DNA of 44,661 bases, from contig JBOHYR010000064.1 in the NCBI GenBank assembly GCA_050737995.1, positions 1-44,661 of the forward strand, given 5' to 3'. A model generated the notes under the pieces. The model saw only the letters and a list, made by a program, of their open reading frames with translations. It was not told where the DNA came from and searched no databases. Of the stretch, positions 25,130 through 33,413 are shown piece by piece; position 1 is the first letter of the stretch; each line of letters opens with the position of its first letter. The translations under genes and the position numbers were made by a program. Origin of the DNA: 66-474 sp050737995 (GTDB lineage Bacteria > Pseudomonadota > Gammaproteobacteria > Xanthomonadales > Rhodanobacteraceae).

Positions 25130-25960
25130 TTACTCGATGCGAATCTGTCGATAGCGCGCCTTGGCGATCTGTGCGAAGCCGAAGCCGATCAAACCGATTG
25201 CAACGGCGCCGAGCAGCCATCTGCCGTACGGTTGATGCCGCATCGATTGCAGCGCTCCAGCTACGCCCGCGACTTGGCTCGGGTCGTACAGCCATGCAGC
25301 ATGGATCAGAAGCGTGCCAATAAATCCGAATAGCGCCCCTCGCGCCACATAGCCCAGCACCAGCAGGAACAGGATCGGGCGGCGCAGTGGCGTGTCAGCA
25401 AGATGCATCCGCGTGTCTTGTTGAGGCCGACAGGCCAGAATCCATTGCGCAAGCGCAAACACCACGATTCCGGCGCCGATGCCGCCCACCAGCCAGCGAC
25501 CGCCAGGCAGCCGCAAAGCCATCGCGGTTAAATGCTTCTGGGTATGCCCGTGATCGGCGCCATGACCCAAGCCGAGCAACTGCCACGCAGCGATGCCGAC
25601 AAGCACGCAGTGGATTGCGCCATTCCAAAGATGATGGATGCGCAAAGCGACCCGCTTGATCCTCCAGCGATCTTCCTGATACTCAGGATCCAGCACCGCC
25701 AGTACCAGCTGCCAAAGCACGAAGGCAGCCAGACCCAACGCGAGCAGCGCCAGCATCACGCGGCCCAGTGGTACGCGGGCGAGTTTCGACATTGCCCCGT
25801 TGGATCCGCTTGGATGCAGCGTGGGATCAAACGCGCCAGCGAACGCCAGACCACCGATCAGCACATAGATCATGCCCTCGGCCAATATACCGCAGCGGGC
25901 CACCCAGCGCAGCCAGGGTGCAGCGCGATGGTCGTGGTTTGCGTTTATTGTGATGGACAT
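25130..25960 (-). CDS. DUF1206 family membrane protein
   Basis: 276 residues with about six hydrophobic helices arranged as three related two-helix units. These are WLRWVARCGILAEGMIYVLIGG, RIHHLWNGAIHCVLVGIAAWQ and PILFLLVLGYVARGALFGFIG, each followed by a hydrophobic partner helix ending in G-x-x-x-F/V. This triple A-R-x-G-x-x-A-R/E-G-x-x-Y pattern is characteristic of DUF1206. The His-rich loop GHGADHGHTQKH lies between the second and third units. Role unknown; an inner-membrane protein at the end of the stress array, 146 bases downstream of cardiolipin synthase. ATG 25960 has no strong ribosome-binding site. Confidence 0.85.
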   Translation of the reverse strand: MSITINANHDHRAAPWLRWVARCGILAEGMIYVLIGGLAFAGAFDPTLHPSGSNGAMSKLARVPLGRVMLALLALGLAAFVLWQLVLAVLDPEYQEDRWRIKRVALRIHHLWNGAIHCVLVGIAAWQLLGLGHGADHGHTQKHLTAMALRLPGGRWLVGGIGAGIVVFALAQWILACRPQQDTRMHLADTPLRRPILFLLVLGYVARGALFGFIGTLLIHAAWLYDPSQVAGVAGALQSMRHQPYGRWLLGAVAIGLIGFGFAQIAKARYRQIRIE

Positions 25961-26106
25961 GACTGACGTGATGATTTGGCTGACGTGCACAAGTAGATCA
26001 GCTTGTTGCTGCCGACTGCAGGGGTCCCGTGGCCCCGGCGACAATTCGCGAACGGAGCGCTTAGCTCACCGCTGGTTTCATCAGAACGGTGTGAAATACG
26101 AATGTC

Positions 26107-27378
26107 TCACAACTGCGCGCGCAACAACCGCGCCACGCGGTGACGCGCGCGTTCGAGCCAAGACCACTGCTGCACTTCTTCCAGGGTGATCTGGCGCGCT
26201 TTGGTCAAATCATCATCGAAGGACCGGTCCAGTTCTTGTGTCAGCGATTTGTCATAGACGACCAGCGCTTCTTCATAGTTCAGCCCGAATGATCGCGTGT
26301 CGAAATTGGGCGAACCGATCAGCGCGATGTTGCCGTCCACGGTAACGGTCTTGGTGTGGATCATGCTCGGTTGGTATTCATGGATGGCAACACCGGCTTG
26401 CAACAAATCCCGGTAGTAGGTCTTGCTTGCGAAAGACACCATGCCCGAGTCGATATGCGGCCCAGGCACCAGCAACACGACCTTGAGGCCGCGTCGCGCG
26501 GCAGCCTCCAGCCCCAGATCCAGACGTGGATCGGGCACGTAATATGGTGTGGTGACGCGAATTTCCTCGCGTGCGCCATGAAAGAACAGCCAATACGTGA
26601 ACCCGATGGTGGAAACGCGTATGCTGGGTGCCGCATCAGCGGCGACGATGCGCATGGTGCCGGCCTCATCCAGATTTGGGAATAGCGAGGCACCGGCCAA
26701 CACCTCACCTGTCGCCTGACGCCAGTTCACAGCAAACGAGCCCTGCAGGTAACGCACCGCGGGTCCGCGGATGCGGAAATGATCGTCGCGCCAATGATCC
26801 GGGTTTTGGGCATGGCCGGTCCAAACATCAGCGATGCCGACGCCGCCGGTGAAACCGGTGTGCCCGTCCACGACCATTACTTTCCGATGGGTACGGTCGT
26901 TGAAGCGACCCACGTTGTACCAGCGCAGAGGTCTGAACCAGGCAAAGTTACAACCTGCGTGCTTGAGCTCGTCCACCATGGGTGGCGCCATCTTGTGGCC
27001 GCCTACGGCATCCACAAGCAGGCGCACATGGACGCCGCGGCTGGCTGCGGCACTGAGTTCGGCAGCAAACTGACGCGCGATCGCGCCTTGCCAATAGATA
27101 TAGGTCAGCAGGTGCACCGAGTCCTGGGCTCGACGGATCGCCTCCAGCATGGCCGGGAATATCTCGTCGCCATTGAACAGAGGGTCGATGGCATTGCCAT
27201 CCAGCAGCGGTGCATTGAGGTTGGCCGAGAGCGCCCGCGCGGATTCTTCCTCGGCCAGACAGGTATCCACCGACAGACCGCGTGGCGCGATCTCGGACTC
27301 ATCCGGGACCAACCAGTTATAGAGCATCAGGCACAGGGCCAGCACACCGATGGCTGCGAGCACATACAAAACAATCAT
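26107..27378 (-). CDS. Cardiolipin synthase-like phospholipase D protein
   Basis: 423 residues. An N-terminal membrane segment (IVLYVLAAIGVLALCLMLY) is followed by two phospholipase-D HKD motifs: HRKVMVVDG with His164, and HTKTVTVDG with His341, each followed by the G-G/S-x-N-F-type loop (TGGVGIADVW, IGSPNFDTRS). Bacterial enzymes of this layout make cardiolipin by transferring a phosphatidyl group from one phosphatidylglycerol to another at the inner membrane. The protein lacks the second N-terminal helix of the longest ClsA proteins. ATG 27378 opens with the membrane helix. Raising cardiolipin is a known response to osmotic stress, in keeping with its neighbours. Confidence 0.88.
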   Translation of the reverse strand: MIVLYVLAAIGVLALCLMLYNWLVPDESEIAPRGLSVDTCLAEEESARALSANLNAPLLDGNAIDPLFNGDEIFPAMLEAIRRAQDSVHLLTYIYWQGAIARQFAAELSAAASRGVHVRLLVDAVGGHKMAPPMVDELKHAGCNFAWFRPLRWYNVGRFNDRTHRKVMVVDGHTGFTGGVGIADVWTGHAQNPDHWRDDHFRIRGPAVRYLQGSFAVNWRQATGEVLAGASLFPNLDEAGTMRIVAADAAPSIRVSTIGFTYWLFFHGAREEIRVTTPYYVPDPRLDLGLEAAARRGLKVVLLVPGPHIDSGMVSFASKTYYRDLLQAGVAIHEYQPSMIHTKTVTVDGNIALIGSPNFDTRSFGLNYEEALVVYDKSLTQELDRSFDDDLTKARQITLEEVQQWSWLERARHRVARLLRAQL

Positions 27379-27436
27379 TTCGTGGTGCCCTCCGCGTACA
27401 CAACGGTTTAAATCCAAGGCCAATCACGCCGCTGCA

Positions 27437-27700
27437 TCAGGTTAAGATGTGAAAATATCGATGCACCAATTGCCACACCGGCCCGGTGGCGATGCGCACA
27501 CCCGTCCGCATCAACCCACTACCGATACGAAGTTGTGCCAGCACGAATCCGATGCCGGCCGCGCCGGCCAAGGTCGGCATAGGATGCGCCTGGTACACGC
27601 CGATGACACCACCGATAGAGTCGTGGAGTCCCCGCCGCGCGTGTTCGCATTCCGCGAGCGCTTGCTTGCGGGCGCGTAATGCTCTCCAGTAATTGTTCAC
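27437..27700 (-). CDS. Small membrane-associated protein of the stress array
   Basis: 87 residues: an N-terminal charged helix (RARKQALAECEHARRGLHDSI) and a hydrophobic second half (TLAGAAGIGFVLAQLRIGSGLM) that can span the membrane once. ATG 27700 overlaps the stop of the preceding gene (27697) by 4 bases, so the two are translationally coupled. The layout (amphipathic helix then one membrane helix) resembles DUF883 and related accessory proteins but the sequence is too short to name. Function unknown. Confidence 0.65.
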   Translation of the reverse strand: MNNYWRALRARKQALAECEHARRGLHDSIGGVIGVYQAHPMPTLAGAAGIGFVLAQLRIGSGLMRTGVRIATGPVWQLVHRYFHILT

Positions 27701-28242
27701 AATTCACCCTGCACAGGAGTTTCATATTCCGGATTCGCGTCGTTCTTGGAGCCTGTTGTCGATCCCGTGTCGGCGAAGCGGTTTATGTCATGACGCAATG
27801 TGCGCGCCAATAGTCGCAATTCGGCTCGTGCGCGTGGGAAAAGTGCTTGGCGCAGCGAATACTTCATCGCGTGCCAGACGGCGACTACCAACGCCGCGTG
27901 ACCGACGACCAGCAGGGCAAGCGCGATGCCGAGCGAATGCGTAGCCAACATCAGCATCCAACCAAACAGCGCGACCAGGCACACCCAAAGCGACACGGAA
28001 AACGCGACCAGCGTGATCGCGCCAATGAAAAACAATGGAATGCCGGCGCGCAGTGCCCGCGCTTCAGTCAGTGCCAGCGTGCGTAATGCACACAGCGAGT
28101 GACACAGCGCCGCCACAAGAGCAGCGGCCGCCGCGAGCACCGTTTTCAATTGCGCCTCGCCACTTGCACCGGATGTATTGGTGGCTGCTTCGGTATGCGG
28201 CTGTCCTTCCTCTGCAGCGCGCTCGCCGTCCGCAACGCCCAT
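27697..28242 (-). CDS. Holin-X/DUF1469-like membrane protein
   Basis: 181 residues. After a hydrophilic N-terminus (about 30 residues) comes an amphipathic helix (LCALRTLALTEARAL), two membrane helices with G-x-P-L-F-F-I-G-A-I-T-L-V-A-F and SLGIALALLVVGHAALVVAVW, and a charged C-terminus. The order helix-TM-TM-charged tail is that of the phage-holin-X / DUF1469 group, which in bacterial genomes accompanies DUF883 (YqjD) genes, as here (YqjE-like position). These are thought to act at the inner membrane; mechanism unknown. Confidence 0.7.
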   Translation of the reverse strand: MGVADGERAAEEGQPHTEAATNTSGASGEAQLKTVLAAAAALVAALCHSLCALRTLALTEARALRAGIPLFFIGAITLVAFSVSLWVCLVALFGWMLMLATHSLGIALALLVVGHAALVVAVWHAMKYSLRQALFPRARAELRLLARTLRHDINRFADTGSTTGSKNDANPEYETPVQGEL

Positions 28243-28273
28243 CGATGTAGAGCCCGCACCGTGCCGGCAGCGT

Positions 28274-28654
28274 TTAGCGTCGCGGACCCAGCAATCTCCC
28301 GATCAGCCACCCGGCTGTCAGCGCGATCGCCACCGATTGCACGGGCTTGTCACGTACGTATTCACGCACGTTGTCGAACATATCCTCCGCACGCTCGCCT
28401 AAGCTATCCATAAGCTCGCTTCCGCGTTCTCGCCATTGCGCAGCCTTGTATGCAGCCCGGTGCGCGCCGCGTGCGCTGGCATCAGTGGCATGATGCAGGC
28501 CTTCCTCGGTGCGGTCGGCTGCGGCATCGATTTTATCCTTCGTTGCGTGCACTGCGTCGCTGGTTGCCTGGTTGACACGGTTGGCCGTGCCTTCGATGCG
28601 CTCGTGCGTACTGTCGCTTGCATGTGCTGGATTTTTGTTGACGTTTGCGCTCAT
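28274..28654 (-). CDS. DUF883 family (ElaB/YqjD-like) protein
   Basis: 126 residues. A long charged helix (about residues 15-95: THERIEGTANRVNQATSDAV, HATKDKIDAAADRTEEGLHH) is followed by VREYVRDKPVQSVAIALTAGWLIGRLLG, the family's C-terminal hallmark: R-D-x-P-x-x-S-V-x-x-A-x-x-x-G-x-L-x-G. YqjD/ElaB proteins in E. coli are tail-anchored inner-membrane proteins that bind ribosomes in stationary phase. ATG 28654 has AAGGAGA at good spacing. It precedes the holin-X-like gene by about 30 bases. Confidence 0.85.
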   Translation of the reverse strand: MSANVNKNPAHASDSTHERIEGTANRVNQATSDAVHATKDKIDAAADRTEEGLHHATDASARGAHRAAYKAAQWRERGSELMDSLGERAEDMFDNVREYVRDKPVQSVAIALTAGWLIGRLLGPRR

Positions 28655-28712
28655 GGTGTTCTCCTTGCTGTGGGGCCGCACGCGTTGCACGGCGATGTCC
28701 AAGTTGTCATTT

Positions 28713-29807
28713 TCATAATTGTCGTGAGACGCTGGCAATACGGTCACGCATGGGACGTGCCGAGCCCGATTGCGAGCGCGCGCCATACCAACCGAGTGCC
28801 GCGAGAGTTCCGACGGCTACCGCCGCACCGACGAAGACCCACCCGCGATTTTCCTCGACCCATAACGCGGTGCTGTGGGCGCTCGAACGGTTGCCGAAGG
28901 TTCCGCGCGTTCCGGGATCACCGGCGACTGGTTCGAACAGGTTGTCGGGGCGGCCGGGATCCTCCGCTTGATTCGTCTGTTGACCGCTCCAGGCGGTGCG
29001 CGCGAGGTAGCGGTCGAGCAGGCCCGGCACGAATTTCTGACCCCATTCTGCCTGCCAGGTCGGCGAACCTACCGGTACGTTGCGGCGGCGGTGGCTCGCT
29101 GCGAACAAGATCGCATTCGCCGCGACTTCCGGCTGGAAAATCGGGGGTACCGGCTGCGCGCGGTTCGGCATTTTGTTGCGTGCCCAGCCGAACTGCGGTG
29201 TGTTCAAGGCCGGCATCTGCACGCTGGTGAGGTGAATGCGGCTATGTTCGTGGATCAGTTCCGACCGCAGCGAATCAATGAAGCCCACCAGCGCGTGTTT
29301 GGCTCCGCAATAAGCTGACTGCAGCGGGATGCTGCGATAGGCCAGGGCGGAACTGACCTGCACGATGGTGCCGCGGTTGCGCGGCCGCATGTGCTTGAGC
29401 GCCGCCATCGTTCCAAAGACCCCGCCGAGATAGGTCACTTCGGTCACGCGTTTGAATTCGTCGGGCTCGATCTTGCTGACCGGCGCGAAGATCGTCACCA
29501 TCGCGTTGTTGACCCAGATGTCGATCGGACCGAGCTCCTTTTCGACCTTTTCGGCGGCCGCCCCCAAAGCTTGCGCGTCGGCGACGTCCGCAACAATGGT
29601 CAACGCGTCGCCGCCCGACAGTTCGATTTCACGCTTGGCCGATTCGAGCCCTTCCTGGCCCCGTGCGATCAGTGCCAGGTGCGCGCCGCGCGCCGCAAAA
29701 GCCAGCGCGGTGGCTCGGCCCACGCCGGCGGAGGCGCCAGTGATCACGACGATCTTGTCCTTGAAACCGCCTTTGGGTGTGTTCGTGGATGTCTTGAATA
29801 AACTCAT
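28713..29807 (-). CDS. Short-chain dehydrogenase with C-terminal membrane helix
   Basis: 364 residues. The Rossmann motif TGASAGVG (residues 23-30), NNAMVTIF, the catalytic Ser in VQVSSALAY and the Y-x-x-x-K of YCGAKHALV are all present, so it should be an active NAD(P)-dependent oxidoreductase. After the 250-residue core, about 70 residues rich in Asn/Gln/Gly lead to one membrane helix (GWVFVGAAVAVGTLAALGWYG). This extension is known from SDRs found in bacterial stress clusters; it would tether the enzyme to the membrane. The preferred start ATG 29807 has GAGAGGG upstream. Substrate unknown. It follows the GMC oxidoreductase by 67 bases. Confidence 0.87.
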   Translation of the reverse strand: MSLFKTSTNTPKGGFKDKIVVITGASAGVGRATALAFAARGAHLALIARGQEGLESAKREIELSGGDALTIVADVADAQALGAAAEKVEKELGPIDIWVNNAMVTIFAPVSKIEPDEFKRVTEVTYLGGVFGTMAALKHMRPRNRGTIVQVSSALAYRSIPLQSAYCGAKHALVGFIDSLRSELIHEHSRIHLTSVQMPALNTPQFGWARNKMPNRAQPVPPIFQPEVAANAILFAASHRRRNVPVGSPTWQAEWGQKFVPGLLDRYLARTAWSGQQTNQAEDPGRPDNLFEPVAGDPGTRGTFGNRSSAHSTALWVEENRGWVFVGAAVAVGTLAALGWYGARSQSGSARPMRDRIASVSRQL

Positions 29808-29874
29808 GCGACCCTCTCCATTTGTTGGTTGTTTCCCTGTTTGCTGTCCGTACCGGTTTGATCCGGATGCAGGC

Positions 29875-31527
29875 TCACAGATCGCCCTGTGCCGCCATTT
29901 GCCGAATCCGATCTGCGGTGCGGCAGGCAATGGCTTGAATGGTCAGCGACGGGTTGACCCCGCCGACCGTCGGGAACACCGAGCCATCGCATATCCAGAG
30001 ATTGGCGATATCCCAGCAGCGGCAATCGGCATCGACCACGCTTCTGCGCGGATCATCGCCCATCCGTGCGGTTCCGTTCAGATGGCAGGTGTCGTCGTCC
30101 TCGGCCCAGACGTCGCGGGCGTTGATGGCTTCCAGGCTTTGCGACATGAAATCGACCGCGTGTTTCACCAACGCCTTGTCGTTGTCGCACAGCGAGTACG
30201 TCACGCGCGCGATTGGCAATCCATATTGATCCTCTTCATCGGCGAGCGTGACGCGATTGCGTTCCTGCGGCAGTGTTTCGCCGACGATCTTGAATCCCGC
30301 CTGGTGATTGTATTTTTCCATCTCGCGCAGCAGCGCCGCGCCCCACAAACCGCGATTGCCGGCTTGCGTGGCGGCCCATGTCTGTGGGAGCGGACCCTGC
30401 GCCATATAGGCATAACCGCCGAAGAAATCCTTGCCGGTATCGGTGTAATTCCAGTGTTCGGTGATGGTCAGCGACGGTGGGCCCTTGTACCAGCGGATCT
30501 CGTCTTGCATCACGCCGAACACGCCCTGATTGGTCTGGGTCATCAGATTCCTGCCGACCAGTCCGGAGCTGTTGGCCAGACCATCCGGGTAGCGCTGATT
30601 GGCTGAATTCAACAGCAACCGCGGAGTCTCGATCGCATAACCGGCGACCACGACGTTGCGTGCGCGCTGGAAGCGCCATTGCCCTTCGCGGTGATAATGC
30701 ACGCCGATCGCGAGACCCGCCGCGTTGGTTTCGACACGTCCCACCATCGCCAAGTCGCGGATCTCGGCGCCAGCTTTCACCGCGCGGGGAATCCATGTGA
30801 TCAACGCGCTCTGCTTGGCATTGGTCGAACAGCCGGTGACGCAGAACCCGCGATACACGCACGGTGGCGATTCGCCGCGCGGCGCCGACACCGTGGCCAA
30901 CGGCGTCTCCGTCCACGGGATACCCATCGCCTCGCAACTTTGCGCCAGCACCAAGCCGGCGGCATTGATTTCATGCGCCCGATATGGATAACGCGGCCGC
31001 GGCGGCCCCCACGGGTAGGTCACGGGGCCGGCGATCTTCAGCGCCTGTTCGGCCTCGCTGTAGTACCGCCACATCTCGCGCCAGTCGAGTGGCCAGTCGG
31101 CGCCATAGCCCAAGACCGTGCGCGACTTGAACCATTCCGGCCGAAAGCGCAGCGATACCATGGCGAAATGCACGGTCGAGCCGCCCACCGCCTTCCCGCA
31201 GTTGTTCCTGCCCAGCTGCAGTGGATTGGCGCCATCGCAGATGCGCTCGTCGTTCCAATAAAGTTTGCGCTGGTGGGTTTCGTCGGAGGCGAATTCCTCC
31301 AGCGGCCGCCACCAGGCGCCGGCATCCATGGCGACCACCGAAAATCCGGCCTCGGCGAGTTTGCACGCCAGCGTTCCGCCGCCGGCGCCGGTCCCGACTA
31401 TCACGAAATCGACTTCCTCGCTCTCGGCGAATTGCCGCATCGGCATCCAGCCGCCGACCCGCAACGGATCGGGTGCCCGACCGCCTTTGCCGCGTGGCGT
31501 ATGAAGGGCGTCATCGAACATGTTCAT
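29875..31527 (-). CDS. GMC family oxidoreductase
   Basis: 550 residues. FAD-binding FVIVGTGAGGG (G45-x-G47-x-x-G50), the GMC signature CGKAVGGSTVHFAM, CVYRGFCVTGCSTNAKQS (a Cys cluster seen in membrane-linked gluconate/sugar dehydrogenases of this family) and the C-terminal HLNGTARMGDDP and GGVNPSLTIQAIA with the catalytic His/Asn region. It resembles the large subunit of flavin sugar dehydrogenases (gluconate-2-dehydrogenase type). The start MNMFDDAL overlaps the upstream gene by 17 bases, which places it in the same transcript. It lacks a Tat signal. No cytochrome c subunit gene is adjacent, unlike the classical three-subunit enzymes. Confidence 0.9.
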   Translation of the reverse strand: MNMFDDALHTPRGKGGRAPDPLRVGGWMPMRQFAESEEVDFVIVGTGAGGGTLACKLAEAGFSVVAMDAGAWWRPLEEFASDETHQRKLYWNDERICDGANPLQLGRNNCGKAVGGSTVHFAMVSLRFRPEWFKSRTVLGYGADWPLDWREMWRYYSEAEQALKIAGPVTYPWGPPRPRYPYRAHEINAAGLVLAQSCEAMGIPWTETPLATVSAPRGESPPCVYRGFCVTGCSTNAKQSALITWIPRAVKAGAEIRDLAMVGRVETNAAGLAIGVHYHREGQWRFQRARNVVVAGYAIETPRLLLNSANQRYPDGLANSSGLVGRNLMTQTNQGVFGVMQDEIRWYKGPPSLTITEHWNYTDTGKDFFGGYAYMAQGPLPQTWAATQAGNRGLWGAALLREMEKYNHQAGFKIVGETLPQERNRVTLADEEDQYGLPIARVTYSLCDNDKALVKHAVDFMSQSLEAINARDVWAEDDDTCHLNGTARMGDDPRRSVVDADCRCWDIANLWICDGSVFPTVGGVNPSLTIQAIACRTADRIRQMAAQGDL

Positions 31528-32152
31528 TGGCCTTGCGGGCCTTGGCTGGTTCGCCAGGTTTTGCTTCCACCGGTTCCCACGGGTCGCGCCTGTTGAAATA
31601 CATCCGCACGTACCCGCGCGGACTGGCCGGGCCACCGAAACCGATTTCATTCCATGAGGTGGGGTGCGAATAGTAGGCAGCCAGGATGTCGTGCGCGACG
31701 CGCTCGGAGAAGAATGTATCCGCCGGCATGCCGCCCCATTCCGGGGCGTCGAGTTGGCCGGTCTGCATTGCCCTCAGCAGTGCATCCTGGTCCGGCGCGG
31801 CGAGCGTGTGGAAGCGTTGCTCGTGCTTCGCAACCGCGGCCGCATCCAGCGCGGCGAGTCCGCGTTGCCATGCCTTCTGCATTTTCGGCAGGCTGGCTCG
31901 GCGATAGCCGTCGAGTGCGTCGTTCGCCATCTTGCGATCGACCAGTGCGGAAATCGGAACCTGCTTGCGGCTTTTCGGTTGCGGGACGATGCGATCGCAG
32001 ATCGCGGTCAGCGTCTGCCATTCCTGCGCGTTGAAAAAACGCGGTTCGTTTGGGGTAGCGAGACGCGCATCGATTACCCGGCGTGTCGGCTCGTTCCAGG
32101 AAGGCGAGTCGCGCTTGGCCAGCACGTCGTAGCCTGGATAGCGGTCAGGCAT
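31511..32152 (-). CDS. Gluconate 2-dehydrogenase subunit 3-like protein
   Basis: 213 residues matching the gluconate-2-dehydrogenase subunit 3 family: FFNAQEWQTLTAICDRIVPQ, YRRASLPKMQKAWQRGLAALD, RAMQTGQLDAPEWGG and FFSERVAHDILAAYYSHPTSWNEIGFGGPASPRGY. This small subunit normally pairs with a GMC large subunit and carries a Tat signal to export the complex; here the N-terminus (MPDRYPGYDVLAKRD) has no signal. It overlaps both neighbours (8 bases with the membrane gene upstream, 17 bases with the GMC gene downstream), so the three must be co-expressed. GGAG precedes ATG 32152. Role: partner of the GMC enzyme, by family knowledge. Confidence 0.85.
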   Translation of the reverse strand: MPDRYPGYDVLAKRDSPSWNEPTRRVIDARLATPNEPRFFNAQEWQTLTAICDRIVPQPKSRKQVPISALVDRKMANDALDGYRRASLPKMQKAWQRGLAALDAAAVAKHEQRFHTLAAPDQDALLRAMQTGQLDAPEWGGMPADTFFSERVAHDILAAYYSHPTSWNEIGFGGPASPRGYVRMYFNRRDPWEPVEAKPGEPAKARKANEHVR

Positions 32153-33110
32153 CGTCGTGCTCCGTCAGCAGACCGAGTGCCGCGAGTCCCGCGAGCGCGA
32201 GCCCGGCAAAGCTCGGCGGCGCCGGAAGCGGCGGTCCGTTCAACACGTTCTGACGCCAGTTGCGCCAGCCGCCCATGTTGCGATGCACACCCCACGCGTG
32301 GAAAGCCGTTCCAGCGAGGCCGATGAAGGCGGTGAAAAACAGCCACCAGCGGGTGAGACGGCGCGGCGGCTTCGGGTGGCTTGCCGCGGTTTCGGCGAGC
32401 AGCGCCGCCGCCACCGGCGGCACGGTCACGGGCAGATACATGAACGGGTCGTGGAAGGCGCCTCGAAAGTGCAACAATCCCGCTTCGGCGGTTGTGGCGA
32501 GTATGCCGAGGCTGGCAAGCGCCGCCAGTGCGCGACCCGCGCGCAGGCCGAATACGCGCGGTTTGGCGGACTCGCTGTCGCGCAGGCGTTCCGAGTAATA
32601 GCCCAGCAGGCCGGAGAGGGCGACGGCCGCCGGCGCACCGAGTGGGGATCCGTAGAACAGATTCTGCCAGCGAAAGCCGCCCGGCCGTTTGCCGATGTTG
32701 TAGAGATGGAAGCCCGTGCCGACGAGACCTGTCAGCGCCGCCGCCAGATAAATCGGATTGCGAATCTTGTGCGCCATCGGGCGTTGGTCGCCGGTGCCGT
32801 GCGCGCTGACTGCGAGCGCCAGCGCCGACACGACAAGCGGTGTGACCATCGCCTTGTTCTGGAACGAACCGCGATAATGCTCCACCGCACTGTCCAGCAA
32901 GGTTGAGGTTGCGATCACCCCTGCCGCCCGATTCAAGCGCCGCGCCGCCGTCACGGTCGCTGGCTGTGGCGCCACACGCTCAGTCGATCTGCCGGGATAT
33001 TTCCCCGCCTGCGCACGGCTGTGCTCCGAGCGCAGCCGCAGGGCGACCGCTCCGAGCGCCACGGCCACCGCGCCAAACGCGAAGGTGCCCTGTTTCCGGT
33101 CGGGCTGCAT
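32145..33110 (-). CDS. Internally duplicated multi-helix membrane protein
   Basis: 321 residues with about eight hydrophobic segments. The two halves repeat: EHYRGSFQNKAMVTP (His78) and LHFRGAFHDPFMYLP (His214); GTGFHLYNIGKRPGGFRW (His135) and GTAFHAWGVHRNMGGWRNW (His271); each then has a GSPLGAP or GPPLPAP. His78 to His135 and His214 to His271 are both 57 residues apart. I do not recognise the family. It sits between a metallothionein gene (5-base gap) and the subunit-3-like gene (8-base overlap). The conserved paired histidines and the position suggest a membrane anchor or electron carrier for the GMC enzyme, possibly with metal or haem. This is inference. Confidence 0.7.
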   Translation of the reverse strand: MQPDRKQGTFAFGAVAVALGAVALRLRSEHSRAQAGKYPGRSTERVAPQPATVTAARRLNRAAGVIATSTLLDSAVEHYRGSFQNKAMVTPLVVSALALAVSAHGTGDQRPMAHKIRNPIYLAAALTGLVGTGFHLYNIGKRPGGFRWQNLFYGSPLGAPAAVALSGLLGYYSERLRDSESAKPRVFGLRAGRALAALASLGILATTAEAGLLHFRGAFHDPFMYLPVTVPPVAAALLAETAASHPKPPRRLTRWWLFFTAFIGLAGTAFHAWGVHRNMGGWRNWRQNVLNGPPLPAPPSFAGLALAGLAALGLLTEHDDA

Positions 33111-33115
33111 ATGGC

Positions 33116-33307
33116 TTACGGATGCTCCCTGCACTCGTCATGTTTGCAGGCGCAAGCGGCGCGTTCTTGATCGCGGATCCGTTCGCCGGATGCTGCGGAG
33201 GACGCGATCCGGCAATGCTCGCTGCAGAATGGCTGTCCCGCCGGCACGCTGCAGTGGCAGCCGGCGCGCTGGCATAGCTGCCGGTCCTCTTGATGATCGA
33301 TTTGCAT
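33116..33307 (-). CDS. Small bacterial metallothionein-like protein
   Basis: 63 residues with eight Cys (12, 17, 19, 28, 32, 52, 54, 59) and nearby His (18, 31, 56): QLCQRAGCHCSVPAGQPFCSE, then ACACKHDECRE. The C-x4-C-x-C ... F-C-S-x-x-C ... C-x-C-x-x-x-x-C layout is that of bacterial metallothioneins (SmtA/BmtA-like), which bind zinc, cadmium and copper in the cytoplasm. A Glu/Arg-rich spacer separates the two metal clusters. GGAGGAC at ideal spacing supports ATG 33307. It is the first gene of a tightly packed minus-strand group with the duplicated membrane protein and the GMC enzyme; this is unusual company. Confidence 0.8.
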   Translation of the reverse strand: MQIDHQEDRQLCQRAGCHCSVPAGQPFCSEHCRIASSAASGERIRDQERAACACKHDECREHP

Positions 33308-33413
33308 AACGATGTCCTCCGGGTCTTGCCCATTCAAAGCGCGATGCGCCGTATGTCAGTCGGCCAGGTACGGGCGGGTACTTGCGCCGCCCCAAAACCT
33401 TGCCCCCGCCATG

